Below, in pieces: positions 12,020 to 22,569 of a DNA stretch of 64,000 nucleotides; the stretch's first letter is position 1; each line of letters starts with the position of its first letter. The position numbers and the translations under genes were made by a program. The notes beneath the pieces are model-generated. The model was given only the letters and a program-made list of their open reading frames with translations, ran no database searches and was not told where the DNA came from. Source of the stretch: Thereva unica (lineage: Eukaryota; Arthropoda; Insecta; Diptera; Therevidae); the NCBI GenBank assembly GCA_949987705.1, contig OX465282.1, positions 128,112,310 through 128,176,309 on the forward strand, written 5' to 3'.

Positions 12020-14980
12020 TATTGGCAGAAAAATGGCCTGAAATAAAATTGGGCTTCGATGATGAGGACTGCAACTTCGACCAACCCCCTCAAGCTATTG
12101 ACAGAGAAGAGCTTAAGGTTGAGCCTGTGCGTAGACGGGCTTTCATAGCTAAAACAGACTGCAAATAAAAACTTAGAGGTGCTGGCCCAATGCACGCCGT
12201 GGTTGCTATGCATGCAATGCTCGCCAAATCAAATATATATATAAAAAATTAAACCCCTTATTTCAATTCTTAATAATTTTTTAACAGTCTTCAATTCTTG
12301 TCGTTATTTTTTCATAATTAAAACGTATAATAATAACAGTTATGTCAATTTTCAGAGTACTTTAGCCTCATATAGTAGGTACCCCAAAATACACTACTTA
12401 ATTACTTTGTTGCATCCAACCTAAAAACCCCTACAAAAAGGCCTTGCTTTCAATTTACCACAAATAGCCTTGCGTGTTAAACAATAGCCTTGTAGAATAT
12501 CTTAATAACATGTCGTAAACAAAAACATAACTTGTGGTTAACAACTCATACCGGCACTGTCATATAAAATAAATTAATTTTTACCTGCAGAAAGACAAGA
12601 AATTAAGAACATCATCTAGAATATTTTAAAATTACCATATAAGAGCCACACGTCAACATTTCCGAAAGAAACTAACATTCTCGTTTACTGACTTCTTTTT
12701 TTACAGGTAATAATTTTATGGACCAAGATGTTTAATACCTCTAAAAGTAATCTTTGCAAATTTAGTTTGGTGATCACGTTTTCGTCGTTTTCAGTAATCG
12801 AGTGACAAAAATTTAATGCAACTAGGAAATAAGTTTCATTTGTCAAAAGATCAAATTGGACAATCGGAGGCTCATTTCAAAATATCTCAAAACATGCAAC
12901 ATCTCAACCCGAGTTCGACCTTCAGGGTACTTACTGTGGATTTCACCCAGTTAGCAAGACAATGCCGTTTTGGGAAATAGCCAAAAGCATTAAGCTAAAT
13001 TATCTGGCTAGTGGACATCTCTTCTGTCACTGGTAATTGCACACAATAGACGCAATTCGCCTGTAGTTACGAGCGAACTTATGTTGAAAATTTGACAAGA
13101 TTTGTCGAAGCTGATTTTGGCAAAAAAAACTAAAATAAGATGTCTGAATTTGCAAGAGTCATTCGGAAAGATTATAGCGTTCTCTAGCGATTTCTGGAAA
13201 TCCTAACGTAAGTTTGCGGCGAAGCAGAAATCTGTTAAGAGCTTTAATTGTTTTGTCAACGTCAATGACTAGAATTTAAAAATGTTTGGAAGCACCGCGA
13301 AATGTCCGAGCGTCATAGTTCCACATTTGGGATGAATATCCCGTGCGTGATTCATCCCAGGTAGACCACTGTTTCAAGATTTATCCATAAATCATCGAGA
13401 AATAATGTCGAGATTAACTGCATACGTGGACCTGTATCGGGGAAAACCCTCGGAACTTTTCGCCGCAACCCTGAAAACTTTAAGTAAACACCGTGCGCTT
13501 TGACTATGTATGAAAAGAATAACAAAAGCGCAAGGCCGAAACACTTGAAGACATTTCCACCTTGCAGCGGTGATAACTATTTGCTCTGTTCTAGGTGAGA
13601 TTCACGCTAATAAGAAGAACTGACTTCTACGCCCTGCCTTCGTAACAATGGTGATATTGGCGATTTGCCCGATCAGTTGATGGTTCCGTAAATCCCCGGA
13701 ATGGCCATTGCAACACATCCTAAACGCCAATGTAAACATCCGTCTGTAAACATTCGTCAGCCATTGATGATCATCATTGACGATTATTCTGGTTCGTGCA
13801 AAAGTAGTAAAATGGGGAAACTTTAGCTAAATACTTTTCTAGCGATAATTTATCTTCGCGTTTGGGTGCTTCACGTGGATCTGGATATTCCGAAACTAGG
13901 TTGGGGCTTTTTGTTGACACCGGAGAATTTATTGATCGACGCGATCGAGCCGCAACCAGATTTGAGCAAGTCTGGAACTGAATAAAATCTGCGAGATTGG
14001 AGCAATGCGTTCTTGCAACTAATTCAAGGGTAACAGATTAATTGCTTAACTGCTGTGGGTCCGCGATGGACAAACAAAGTGGAAATTTTCCTTTTTAACC
14101 CAAATCTGCTGAATTATGCAAATTTCTTTCAAAATCTGAGAGTTTGGAGATATTTTTTGTATAAAACCACTTTGAATGTTATCACGAAGAAAAATACAAT
14201 TAAAAATACCTCATTTTAAAAAAGAAACGATCTATTACATTTGTTTGATTTGGAAAAAAACACTTTTGTTTGGGAAGCAAATTTGTACAAAAAGAAAACT
14301 AAAGACATTTAAAGAAATATAAATTAGAATTAATAGTGTTCTATCTAAAACTACCCGGAATTTATCATTTGAAGGACGCGAAAAATAGTAAGGTGCTGGG
14401 ATTAGTCTTTTTAATAAAGCGTTTTTAAAGCCTTTTTTTTGTGACAGAATTAAGCTTAGACTTCAGACCGACGCCCTTTTTACTAGCAGTTCATCATGTC
14501 GTACATATCATGGATATATTCAACAGGTTGAGATCAGTCTTGCGGAATCTCAGCAGTATTTACAAATTAAACATTTAGGGCCGAAACACATCCAGGCTTG
14601 CTTTGAACACATCCAAGCCCAAAGCTGGCTGCAAGCATATCCAACCTATGCGTTCAAATGGGATTGAACACATTGAAGCTTATCTCACAAATTCAGGCCT
14701 TGGCAAAGATGGCCGCAAGGCTCGCCTCGGTCGGAATTCCGGTAATGTTGGAATTTGAATTCGGCCGAGGCTCTAGCTTGCTTTTGACAGTTGAACTTTG
14801 AGGTTGGCATTTTGTTTGCGAGTTCATATTAAAAAAAAATTAAACGAATTAAATAAAAAATGTTATAAAATTTCACTTTGAACAAATAAAAATTAAAAAA
14901 AGTCAACAAATTTTATTTTATTTACCACATTTGCATATGTCATATTAAAAATAACAATGAAAGCTAACCAACTAATTTTA
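12020..14980. other. stretch without a recognisable gene
   Basis: AT-rich at both ends with a GC-richer island near 14,560-14,800. A small inverted pair (GGGATGAAT / ATTCATCCC) lies at about 13,329-13,359. No coding motif was recognised on either strand. Confidence 0.5.
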
Positions 14981-14984
14981 TTTT

Positions 14985-15323
14985 ATTAGGGGTACCAGCG
15001 TCGTTCTGTGCCACCAAACTAAAGCTCCATAAATTACCATGGGCCTAATGATGGTGGTGTATATTCAATACATGGTTTTCGATTGCAAACCCCATGCGGA
15101 ACCACAAGTTCTGCGGAAAGCCGACAGTAATCTGCGAGTTCTGCCCATCAGAGTGTCCATGTGCTGGTTCCAGTTGAGCTTGGCATCTAGCATCACTCCT
15201 AAATATTTGGCTTGTTGCGAAAAGCCTATAGTTCTGCCTGCCAGTGTAGGTTCCAAAAGTCCCGGTAGTGATCGTTTGCTGGTGAAAGAAACCAGAATCG
15301 GAAAATTTGAAGCAAGCAAAGCC
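14985..15323 (-). pseudogene. LOA/R1-type reverse transcriptase relic, split by a MITE
   Basis: On the minus strand, 15,319-15,065 reads LVSFTSKRSLPG, GFSQQAKYLGVMLDAKLNWN, RRLLSAFRRTCGSAWGL and, in a shifted frame beyond 15,065, IIRPMVIYGALVWWH. These are the successive blocks after the FADD box of RTs that go on into RNase H. The 5' side is interrupted exactly at 15,324-15,326 by the TTA-flanked MITE; sequence beyond the MITE (from 15,768) may continue the same relic for a short distance. The rest of RT and RNase H is absent. Confidence 0.8.
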
Positions 15324-15326
15324 TTA

Positions 15327-15764
15327 AGGTGGATTTACATATCCGACGTTTTTCTGTCGCGCCGTTCTCTTTTACAATTTCGACCAATAACAAACAATCT
15401 CTGCGACATCTTACCGTCACGGCGAAGAGCTGAACGAACTTCAACTTTTCCTGTGACATCGTGATAGAAACAGCTGATTGTAAGTAAAATTTGAGGTTAT
15501 GTGTCACTTAAATGTTTGTTTATTTGGATTTGTTTGGTTTTGCATGGACGTAAAGATAGGTTTTATTAAAAATAGTTTGTTTGTTAATTTATATTTTTAG
15601 TTACTTTCATTTTTACTCTCTTCAAGTCCGTTGTCAAAAGTCCAGATAGTTTTTAGCCGCAACATAATTCGTCACAAATGTAAAACGCGTATTAAAAATT
15701 TGCGACAGAAATGATCAGCTGTGGTACGCCGCGACGGAAAAATGTCAGATATGTAAATCCACCT
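15327..15764. mobile_element. PIF/Harbinger-type MITE with TTA target duplication
   Basis: The ends are inverted: AGGTGGATTTACATATC at 15,327 and its complement ending at 15,764; similarity extends about 38 bp with a few mismatches and includes a TCTGTCGCG-like block. TTA directly precedes (15,324-15,326) and follows (15,765-15,767) the element, the target duplication usual for PIF/Harbinger. The 438-bp interior has no transposase frame, so it is non-autonomous. It sits inside a LOA-type RT relic and is therefore younger than that insertion. Confidence 0.8.
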
Positions 15765-15829
15765 TTAGGCTTATCTAGAGCAAACTGACCCAACTCAACA
15801 AAACGGTGCGTGTTTTGGATTAGATAATA

Positions 15830-17480
15830 GAACGACGATCTACTGTTCTTGTCTAAAGCCATATTATTTGTCATATGTATAAATACATACTACATACAAG
15901 CTTATTGAACAACGTCTCCTTGGTATGGGGAATTAGTAACTGATAGTTAGTTGTAGTTGGAAGGGTTGAAAAAAAAATTTTTTTTTCTAATAGAATGATA
16001 TCCTATACAAAGATTCAAGGCTCCAATATTACATAATAAAAACCGCAAAATAAGTCTTTACATTACTCGAATAAAGAAAAAAAGCTCAACATAATCGTAC
16101 CATAAAATAATCTTTAAAGTTTTTTGATAAAATAGTAATGTTTAGGAGATTTTAATGCTCATCACCCTTGATCAAATTAGATCACTCCACTTCAACTATA
16201 ATTATAGAAAATATCAATTAAAAAATTAAATTTTTACTTGCATAAATGTTTAATGCTTTCAAGTTTTTTTTTTTTTTGTAAATGCTTGTAAATTAAATCG
16301 TAAATGTTGCTTGTATACCTCCGTCCAACAATTTTATTCATTATCAACACAAGTCTGCATGCTATTAAAGTTCCTGGTACTCTACAATAATATATGGACT
16401 TTGCTTGGAAGTTGCACAATAATTTACTATATACTATTAATTACAACAATATTTTTTTTTATTCTAATCTAAAAGTTCACGCAATTATCATAAAGTAAAC
16501 TTATATCCATTTTTATCGTGTCATTAGCCAGTTAAAAGTTGCTATGAAACGTAAATGATAGAATTGTAAACGTTTAATTGCTTTGTTTTGACTTGGACAG
16601 CAGAAAAGGTTGTAACCTTGTAATAACATGCATCATCATAAGCAATTCAAAGTGGACGGTGATACGATACAAATAATTAGAAATTTACTTTGTTGTAATT
16701 ATGTATACTTCATTTTGATGGGGAAAAAATAAATGTGATAAGCACAATTTAGGAGTTAATGTAAACACTTAAATCAATTTTACAAAAAAAAAACTTACTT
16801 TTGTGCCCTTCAATCAATTTTTACGTTATGGCTTAAATTTTAAATGGGCAATCAATCTATGCTAGAATATTTTTGTAACTATAAGATTTATACGGTAAAT
16901 TACTTTATTTTACGTAATTTTAATTAGTTTGACCGTAAACTTATAAAAATCATGTCGTTAGTTTTTTCGGCTGCCATTGTGGCATTTTTAAATTTCCACA
17001 ACAAACAGTTTTGTCACCGTAATTTAAGGATTGATACAAGTGCATTTTTTGTAATATTAAACAAATTAAAAACTCTCCAAAAGCTGAACAACAAAATTGT
17101 CATTAGCATCATCCCACAGCATCATCCCATAGGCATGTTTTGTCCTGAAATATACCTTAGGTAGTAGTTGTTGCTGATTTGCAGGGGAAAGTAATTGAGG
17201 AAGAAAAAATCTAATTCGGAATTGGTTCGTTGAATGATAGACGAAAATATATTACGTTTTACATTCCCAAATACACTTTTCGACTATATTCCAGCAGTAC
17301 TTTAATAAACAAGTATAAGGCAGCTTAGCTATAATCGCGAAGATCCCGGGTTCACTGTCAGTCGAAATATAAAGTCCTACCACAATTTCCTGTCTTAGTT
17401 ATTTTCTTATATAACAGCATAACCTCAAGAATGATAATCTATACAAAAAGACCATAATGTTATAGATCCCATAGTAATGG
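15830..17480. other. AT-rich stretch without a recognisable gene
   Basis: Very AT-rich, with homopolymer runs at about 15,968-15,986 and 16,265-16,278. No recognisable coding segment was found. Confidence 0.6.
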
Positions 17481-17554
17481 AAGGTTTAGCCAACGGCGGT
17501 TTCAAGGGGGGGCCATGGCCCCCGTGGCCCCCCCCCCCACCCGAGAATAGAAAA

Positions 17555-18300
17555 TAATAAATATAATTGGAGTGTCTGTCTGTGATTTCAAAATAATTGT
17601 GTTTTTCTAAGTTCATATGGTTATTTACATCATATTAAACCAAAATCACGCATTTTTTAAATGTTTGTCTGTCTGTCTGTCTGTTTGTTCGGGCTAATTT
17701 CAGAAACGGCTATTTCGGTTGGGATGTGACGTTCACCGGAAGATTCAGAATTTTCGCAAACATTTTTAGGCTATTTGTATATCCTTTATATTAGCTTCGT
17801 CTGTATGTATGCATGAATGTCGCGGGACAATGCAATCTGACCATCTTGTAAAAAAATTAAGATGGCGGTTCCAAGATGGCGGCCGAATTTCGCAATTGCG
17901 CCCCCCAACGCCCGACATGGGTATCAAATGAAAGGGGATGATAAATACAGTACAATTACCTATTTGGTGTCATTCCAAATTCATATTCATAATGGCGATC
18001 AACACAAAATGGCGGATTAACTTTTTCTTTACAACCCACTCGTTATGGGTATCAAACGAACGACAACTAGAATACTATTACCTCATCATTCCAACGTATC
18101 TATATAAATGTAAAAGGCGTATCTGTCTGTGATTTCAAAATATTATTGTGTTTTTCTAAATTCATATGGTTATCGATCTTTCTATATAAATATAATTAGA
18201 ATGTCTGTCTGTACAAAAACAATTTTTAAAATTGCTGTGTGGACTGGAAGATTCAGTACTTTTGCGGCCATATTTCAGGCGGATACGCCTATCAGATCCG
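17555..18300 (+). repeat. Tandem TCTGTCTG-led repeat inside the hAT element
   Basis: The block 'TCTGTCTGTGATTTCAAAAT ... CATATGGTTAT' occurs at 17,572-17,625 and 18,121-18,175, and its first part again at about 18,200, after CTATATAAATATAATTAGAA. Between the copies are AAGATGGCGGTTCCAAGATG and AAAATGGCGGATTAAC words with a GGGTATCAAA box, a layout seen in other repeats of this window. Confidence 0.65.
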
Positions 18301-19200
18301 ATTTTCGGTACTGACTATCGCGTGCTGGATTAGACCACAAACTTCAACCGGTAGCCGAGGCAAAGCAAATGAACATTTGTTTATCATTCCAATTGTAAGA
18401 CCTCACAGAGCTTTATCTAAACATCTAGGTTTTCCTAAAAATATCTTGATCGTACTGTAACGGCAAGCTATATCCTTACTGAAAACACACCCTGTAGCCT
18501 CTATAAAAATTGATGGAGAATTTTGAGAAATTGGAAACGGGTAGGCGAAAACAACAACAAGAAAAAAAATTATGCAAAGTTTTTTGGAGTTCTGGATTGG
18601 GATTTGAGAAAATAGGATACAGAGACAGACACAATATCCCCGACTGCAGGATAGAGGAGAGAGGCAGAGTCAAAGATTTTTTTACTTTTGAACGGTGCTG
18701 CATTTGGGTGCCCTTGTTCACTTAGGAAACAATGGATATTTAAATAGAGCTCTTTCTACAATCGCAATGATAAAAAAAGTTTGTACTCTATCAAGGATAT
18801 ATTTTTTCCGACTATTCTGTTAATTTTTCAGTGTGATCTGATAGTAGAATAAGTTTTCGAAAGGCAGACGTAGATATTTATTATTGGCCTTGCAAATCCT
18901 ACCTCTCCTGAAACTTTGATTCTTTTCAAAAATGACCTCCACTTTTTGATTTGTCGCTCAGGCTATGAAGGATATTTATTGATTGTAATATAATAAAGGC
19001 GTAGTCTTTCTGATCGTTTGTAGGGGATTCTTTTTAACTCGATAAAAAAAATATTTTGCTGATAGAGACGGGTGAGCCGTCATACAGGTAGCCCTAATAA
19101 GGCATCCTGCCGGCTTAATCGGTTAATAATAGGGTACCATATTTCCGCTTAGGTCGGGTCTTCATCTAGCCGTCGGCGCACCTCCTTATATTAAAATAAA

Positions 19201-19460
19201 TTGAGGAGCTGGCGAACAAAACCGGAGTAGTCCACTCAAATTTCAAAAGCATTTTTTTCGAATCGTGGTGTCCAAGACCTGTTGCGTATATTCCTGTTAA
19301 TATTTTCAATCAAAAACAGCTCTACGTTAGCCAAAACAAGCTTTTAAAAGTGCATTTTCAAACAAAACCGGAGCAGTTCCATATATTAATATTAGTTTTT
19401 TACCCAGTGTGTAAAATTTATTTTTGTGGACTAATCCGGTTTTGTTCGCCAGCTCCTCAA
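19201..19460. mobile_element. Nested 260-bp inverted-repeat element
   Basis: Arms of 34 bp, TTGAGGAGCTGGCGAACAAA... at 19,201-19,234 and its complement at 19,427-19,460, differ at one position. A partial third copy of the arm (AACAAAACCGGAGCAGTTCC) lies inside at about 19,361-19,380. Flanks give an AATT palindrome at both ends, so a target duplication cannot be separated from the repeat. It lies within the hAT-type element. Confidence 0.65.
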
Positions 19461-20059
19461 TTATAATTATACGTTATTAGTTTTATTTTTTAAAAATAAC
19501 TTTTAAACGATATGTTATGAAAATAGCATAAAATCATTTTCTCTATGTTGTAAAACCAGCTTTAATATCGATTACATCAGTAATTAATACCATCAGGGAT
19601 TATCTCTGAGCTCTAGTCTACCAGATAAAAAAACATTTGTGATTTTTAAGACCAAAAGTGTGATTAAAAGGACGATGGCCCCCTCCGAAAATCAGTCCTG
19701 GAACCGCCCCTGGGTTTAGCAGCAAACTTAAGAGGCAATTTCAATATTCCTTTTTGCTTCTTCACGAAATTCCTTCAACTTGTCTTCATGTAAATCACAG
19801 TGTGAAAACCAAGTCTCATTAGATCACCGAGACAGAGCAGTATTTGACGCAATATTCCTTCAAAAAATGTTCGCGGTTGTTAAAAGTAATTACAAATCAA
19901 AATCAATGAACTATACTTGACTTTTAATATTCTTAATCCGAGATCGATCAGAGGAGTTACTTGCCGCTTTTTAAATGTAATTTGGTCAATAATCTTTCAA
20001 ATGATTCTTTGAAAAGTCGATAAAGATGATATTTTAAAATAAACTTCAAGGATATTGAA

Positions 20060-20820
20060 ACATTTTCACCAATCACCATATAATTTTTGCCCTCGATATC
20101 GCAGAACAAGGATTTTGGCTGCGATACCTTTGGAACTGAATATGTATGTCGAAACGCCTTATAATTTCAGATCAGAGCAAGTACGCAATTCTGGTGTTTC
20201 AACGACGTTGTCAAATTTCCCCGGGATACGCCGAATACGAATCACAGCTTATCATTCCCAAACAAACATTATGGACAAGAACCACAAGCCAGCATGTTTT
20301 GCCACTAAGTATATTTCTCGATTAATCGTACTATTTAATAAAAACTAAAATATGAATATGAATTTGAACTGCTCAAGGCGGTGTCTAAACTTCTCTGTAC
20401 GCACAGAATTAAAACAACCATTCCAAAAAAATGGGATAGACGAACAGTTCCAACAACAACCAAAAGCCGCTTTAATGGCCAGCGACAGAACCACTGACTT
20501 GCATTTCGCCTTTCGAGACATTCGTACAACAAAGCAGACCTGGAATGGTCACCCCAAAAGTTTGTCCACAGTGAAAATCTGAGACTGTTCAACTCGATAA
20601 TCTTCCAGCACATTGCAAAGATAAAAGAGGTGAAAAGGAATAACATATCTGAAATTTGTTAAATGTTGAAGGTGGAACATAGAACAGTTGATCGCCTCAT
20701 ATACCACGAAGGCAACACATTTGACATTGGAGGTGCTATGTCAAAAATGAAGATACTCAAGGCATATGTTCGGAAGGTAATTGAATGCACTGGTAAGTGA
20801 ATACTAGATCAGAAACTTGG
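20060..20820 (+). pseudogene. Ty3/Gypsy integrase to pol C-terminus relic
   Basis: The frame at 20,055-20,348 holds FPGIRRIRITAYHSQTNIMD, equivalent to the integrase block 'LGI.RIRTTAYHPQ.NG'. After an unrelated stretch of about 100 bp the frame resumes at 20,440 with EQFQQQPKAALMASDRT and FRDIRTT ('ERFHRQLKAALMA', 'LLGIRTT'), then in another frame EWSPQKFVHSENLRL ('CSPAELVYG..LRLP'). At 20,690-20,790 the text VDRLIYHEGNTFDIGGAMSK resembles the post-integrase 'KTF.I..NG..' barrel, followed by KILKAYVRK in place of 'SIDRLKPAYV'. Frameshifts make it non-functional. A purine-rich tract (TTTTGGGAGG) before TGTTGGAACCACG near 20,953 could be the polypurine tract and 3' LTR start. Confidence 0.7.
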
Positions 20821-20999
20821 AATATTCGATAAATTCTCCAAAATTCGATAGACACTAACTAGCGAAAACGACAATCGTTCGTCAGAACTACCAGAAAACT
20901 ACATCTCCCAAATACAGGTTTATTGTCTATCTCTCTTTCTTTTTTGGGAGGTGTTGGAACCACGTTCGCATCTTGGACATACGTGGCTCGTACCAGCGC

Positions 21000-22070
21000 C
21001 AATATCTAGTACCCCAAGAGCTCTATGATTTATAAATTACTTTATAGGCTATTGATTATATCATATAGAAAAGGCGTTCACAGGGTTTTATTGCAGGAAT
21101 CGTTCAATAATTCATTTAAGAAAAAAAAAACGCGGAAATTGGAGATAGGGGTCAAAATGGACCATTTTTAGTTTTGCAATATATCTCGCAAACGAAGCAA
21201 AATTTCGATGTACTTTATAGAAATGTTTTGTAGAGAATTAAATTTCCTAAGAAATGGTTTATTTAAAAAACTTTTTGTTTTGTTTTTTGCTCTTTTGCCT
21301 ATATCGTTTTTTGGGTCCGAGATAGGTATAAGTATTGCTTTTAAAAAAAAGTAGACTAAATTTCCTTTAAAATACTGGGTCGAAAAATTTGGTTAAAAAT
21401 TGGCCAAAATATGGCCACTCGAACATAGCTTTTTTATTCTTTTATACAGATATTGTTTTCATTCTCGTAGGAAGTCGCGAATGAGTGCATATGAGTAGTT
21501 TAAATCTTCAAAACGGTGATATCTCATGAAGGGCAATTCAATTTTTTTTTTGTAGAAAATCGCATGATCAACAGATTTTGTGAACATTATTTTATGATAG
21601 GACTTACGGGTTAAAATTTATTTACAAAAAACTGATATTTTGACCTTAAAACCCCCTAAAAAGTGAGCAAAAAATCGGAAGACTTTATAACCCCTAATTA
21701 AAGGGACCTCTGTGCCAAATTTCTGTACTCAATCATTTCCGCTATTTTTATTTTTTACCTGTACTCTACATACGGAATCTGCAATTTCCAATGGGATAAG
21801 GGGGTAAAGAAACAATAATCCGCAACTTTGTGGGGACGACCACATTGGATTTAAAATGACATCAAATAGCTTACTGAATTTCACTCGTCCTACTCTTTCA
21901 TTTGATACCAATGTGACCACCATAAATATGTACCATAAAATTTAATAAACTATATTGCATTGTCTTGAGAAACAAAGGTGAGTGCCAAATTTGAGCATTA
22001 CCGGATATCGGGAAGTGGTCGAAAAATGGATCGCAACATTAATCCCCCACAGTGAACGAAGCTAATATAA
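21000..22070. other. stretch without a recognisable gene, probably repeat-derived
   Basis: It contains many of the words typical of the dispersed repeats in this window (GGGGTCAAAATGGACC, CATTTGATACCAATGTGACC), but no clear boundaries, inverted ends or coding motif were found. Confidence 0.4.
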
Positions 22071-22074
22071 AGCT

Positions 22075-22122
22075 TGCAAAATATCGATTATGCAAAATAT
22101 CGATTATGCAAAATATCGATTA
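22075..22122 (+). repeat. 16-bp unit repeated three times exactly
   Basis: TGCAAAATATCGATTA occurs three times head to tail at 22,075, 22,091 and 22,107. Each unit contains the palindrome ATCGAT. Confidence 0.9.
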
Positions 22123-22439
22123 TTATATATGTATACCGATATTTCAGCCTGTTTTCCAGCCCTGATTTCCTAGGTGAGCTAGATTACATGGTAGAAAAGT
22201 TAGAAAGGTTACATACGTATCACGAGCAGACTTTAGCTTTCATCCTCGAACCCTCAGCGCCTGCACCGAGGAGGTTATTCGCCATTGTCGAAAATGACTC
22301 CCCCACATATTAAAAACAAAATTGGAAAAGTTACAGATCTTTTGCAAAACTCGCCTCTATATCTTAGTCTATTAGCGGCGACAGCAAGAAAAGGCACGTG
22401 CTGTAAATATAGATGACTAGAAGGAATATTATCTAGGTG

Positions 22440-22560
22440 GAAGAGAATGGAAAGAAGAATACTCCTGCCGCGGTACGGATTTGAATCACGGACCTTCGTG
22501 ATGGTAATCGGGCACCTTAAGAAAAAATTGTAAATGGTTGGGGCACACTTTAACAAAAGA
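22440..22560 (-). repeat. possible tRNA-derived SINE fragment
   Basis: On the minus strand the word GTGATTCAAATCC fits a pol III B box (GWTCRANNC). It is followed by TACCGCGGCAG and preceded by ACCATCACGAAGG, resembling the 3' half of a tRNA. No A box or full cloverleaf could be drawn, so this is at best a SINE relic and may be chance. Confidence 0.2.
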
Positions 22561-22569
22561 ATACAAAAC

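Larger units (their letters stand above)
17491..19712. mobile_element. Non-autonomous hAT-type transposon, 2.2 kb, 8-bp target duplication
   Basis: GGTTTAGC lies at 17,483-17,490 and again at 19,713-19,720: an exact 8-bp duplication, the length produced by hAT transposases. Immediately inside, the left end reads CAACGGCGGTTTCAAGG and the right end, inverted, CAGGGGCGGTTCCAGG. Both go on into G-rich text with GGGGGCCAT. CAGGGGCGG-type ends are usual for hAT elements; the left end has decayed at two or three positions. The interior carries a tandem repeat (17,555-18,300), an open but unrecognised frame (18,510-18,725) and a nested inverted-repeat unit (19,201-19,460), but no hAT transposase motif. 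Confidence 0.75.
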
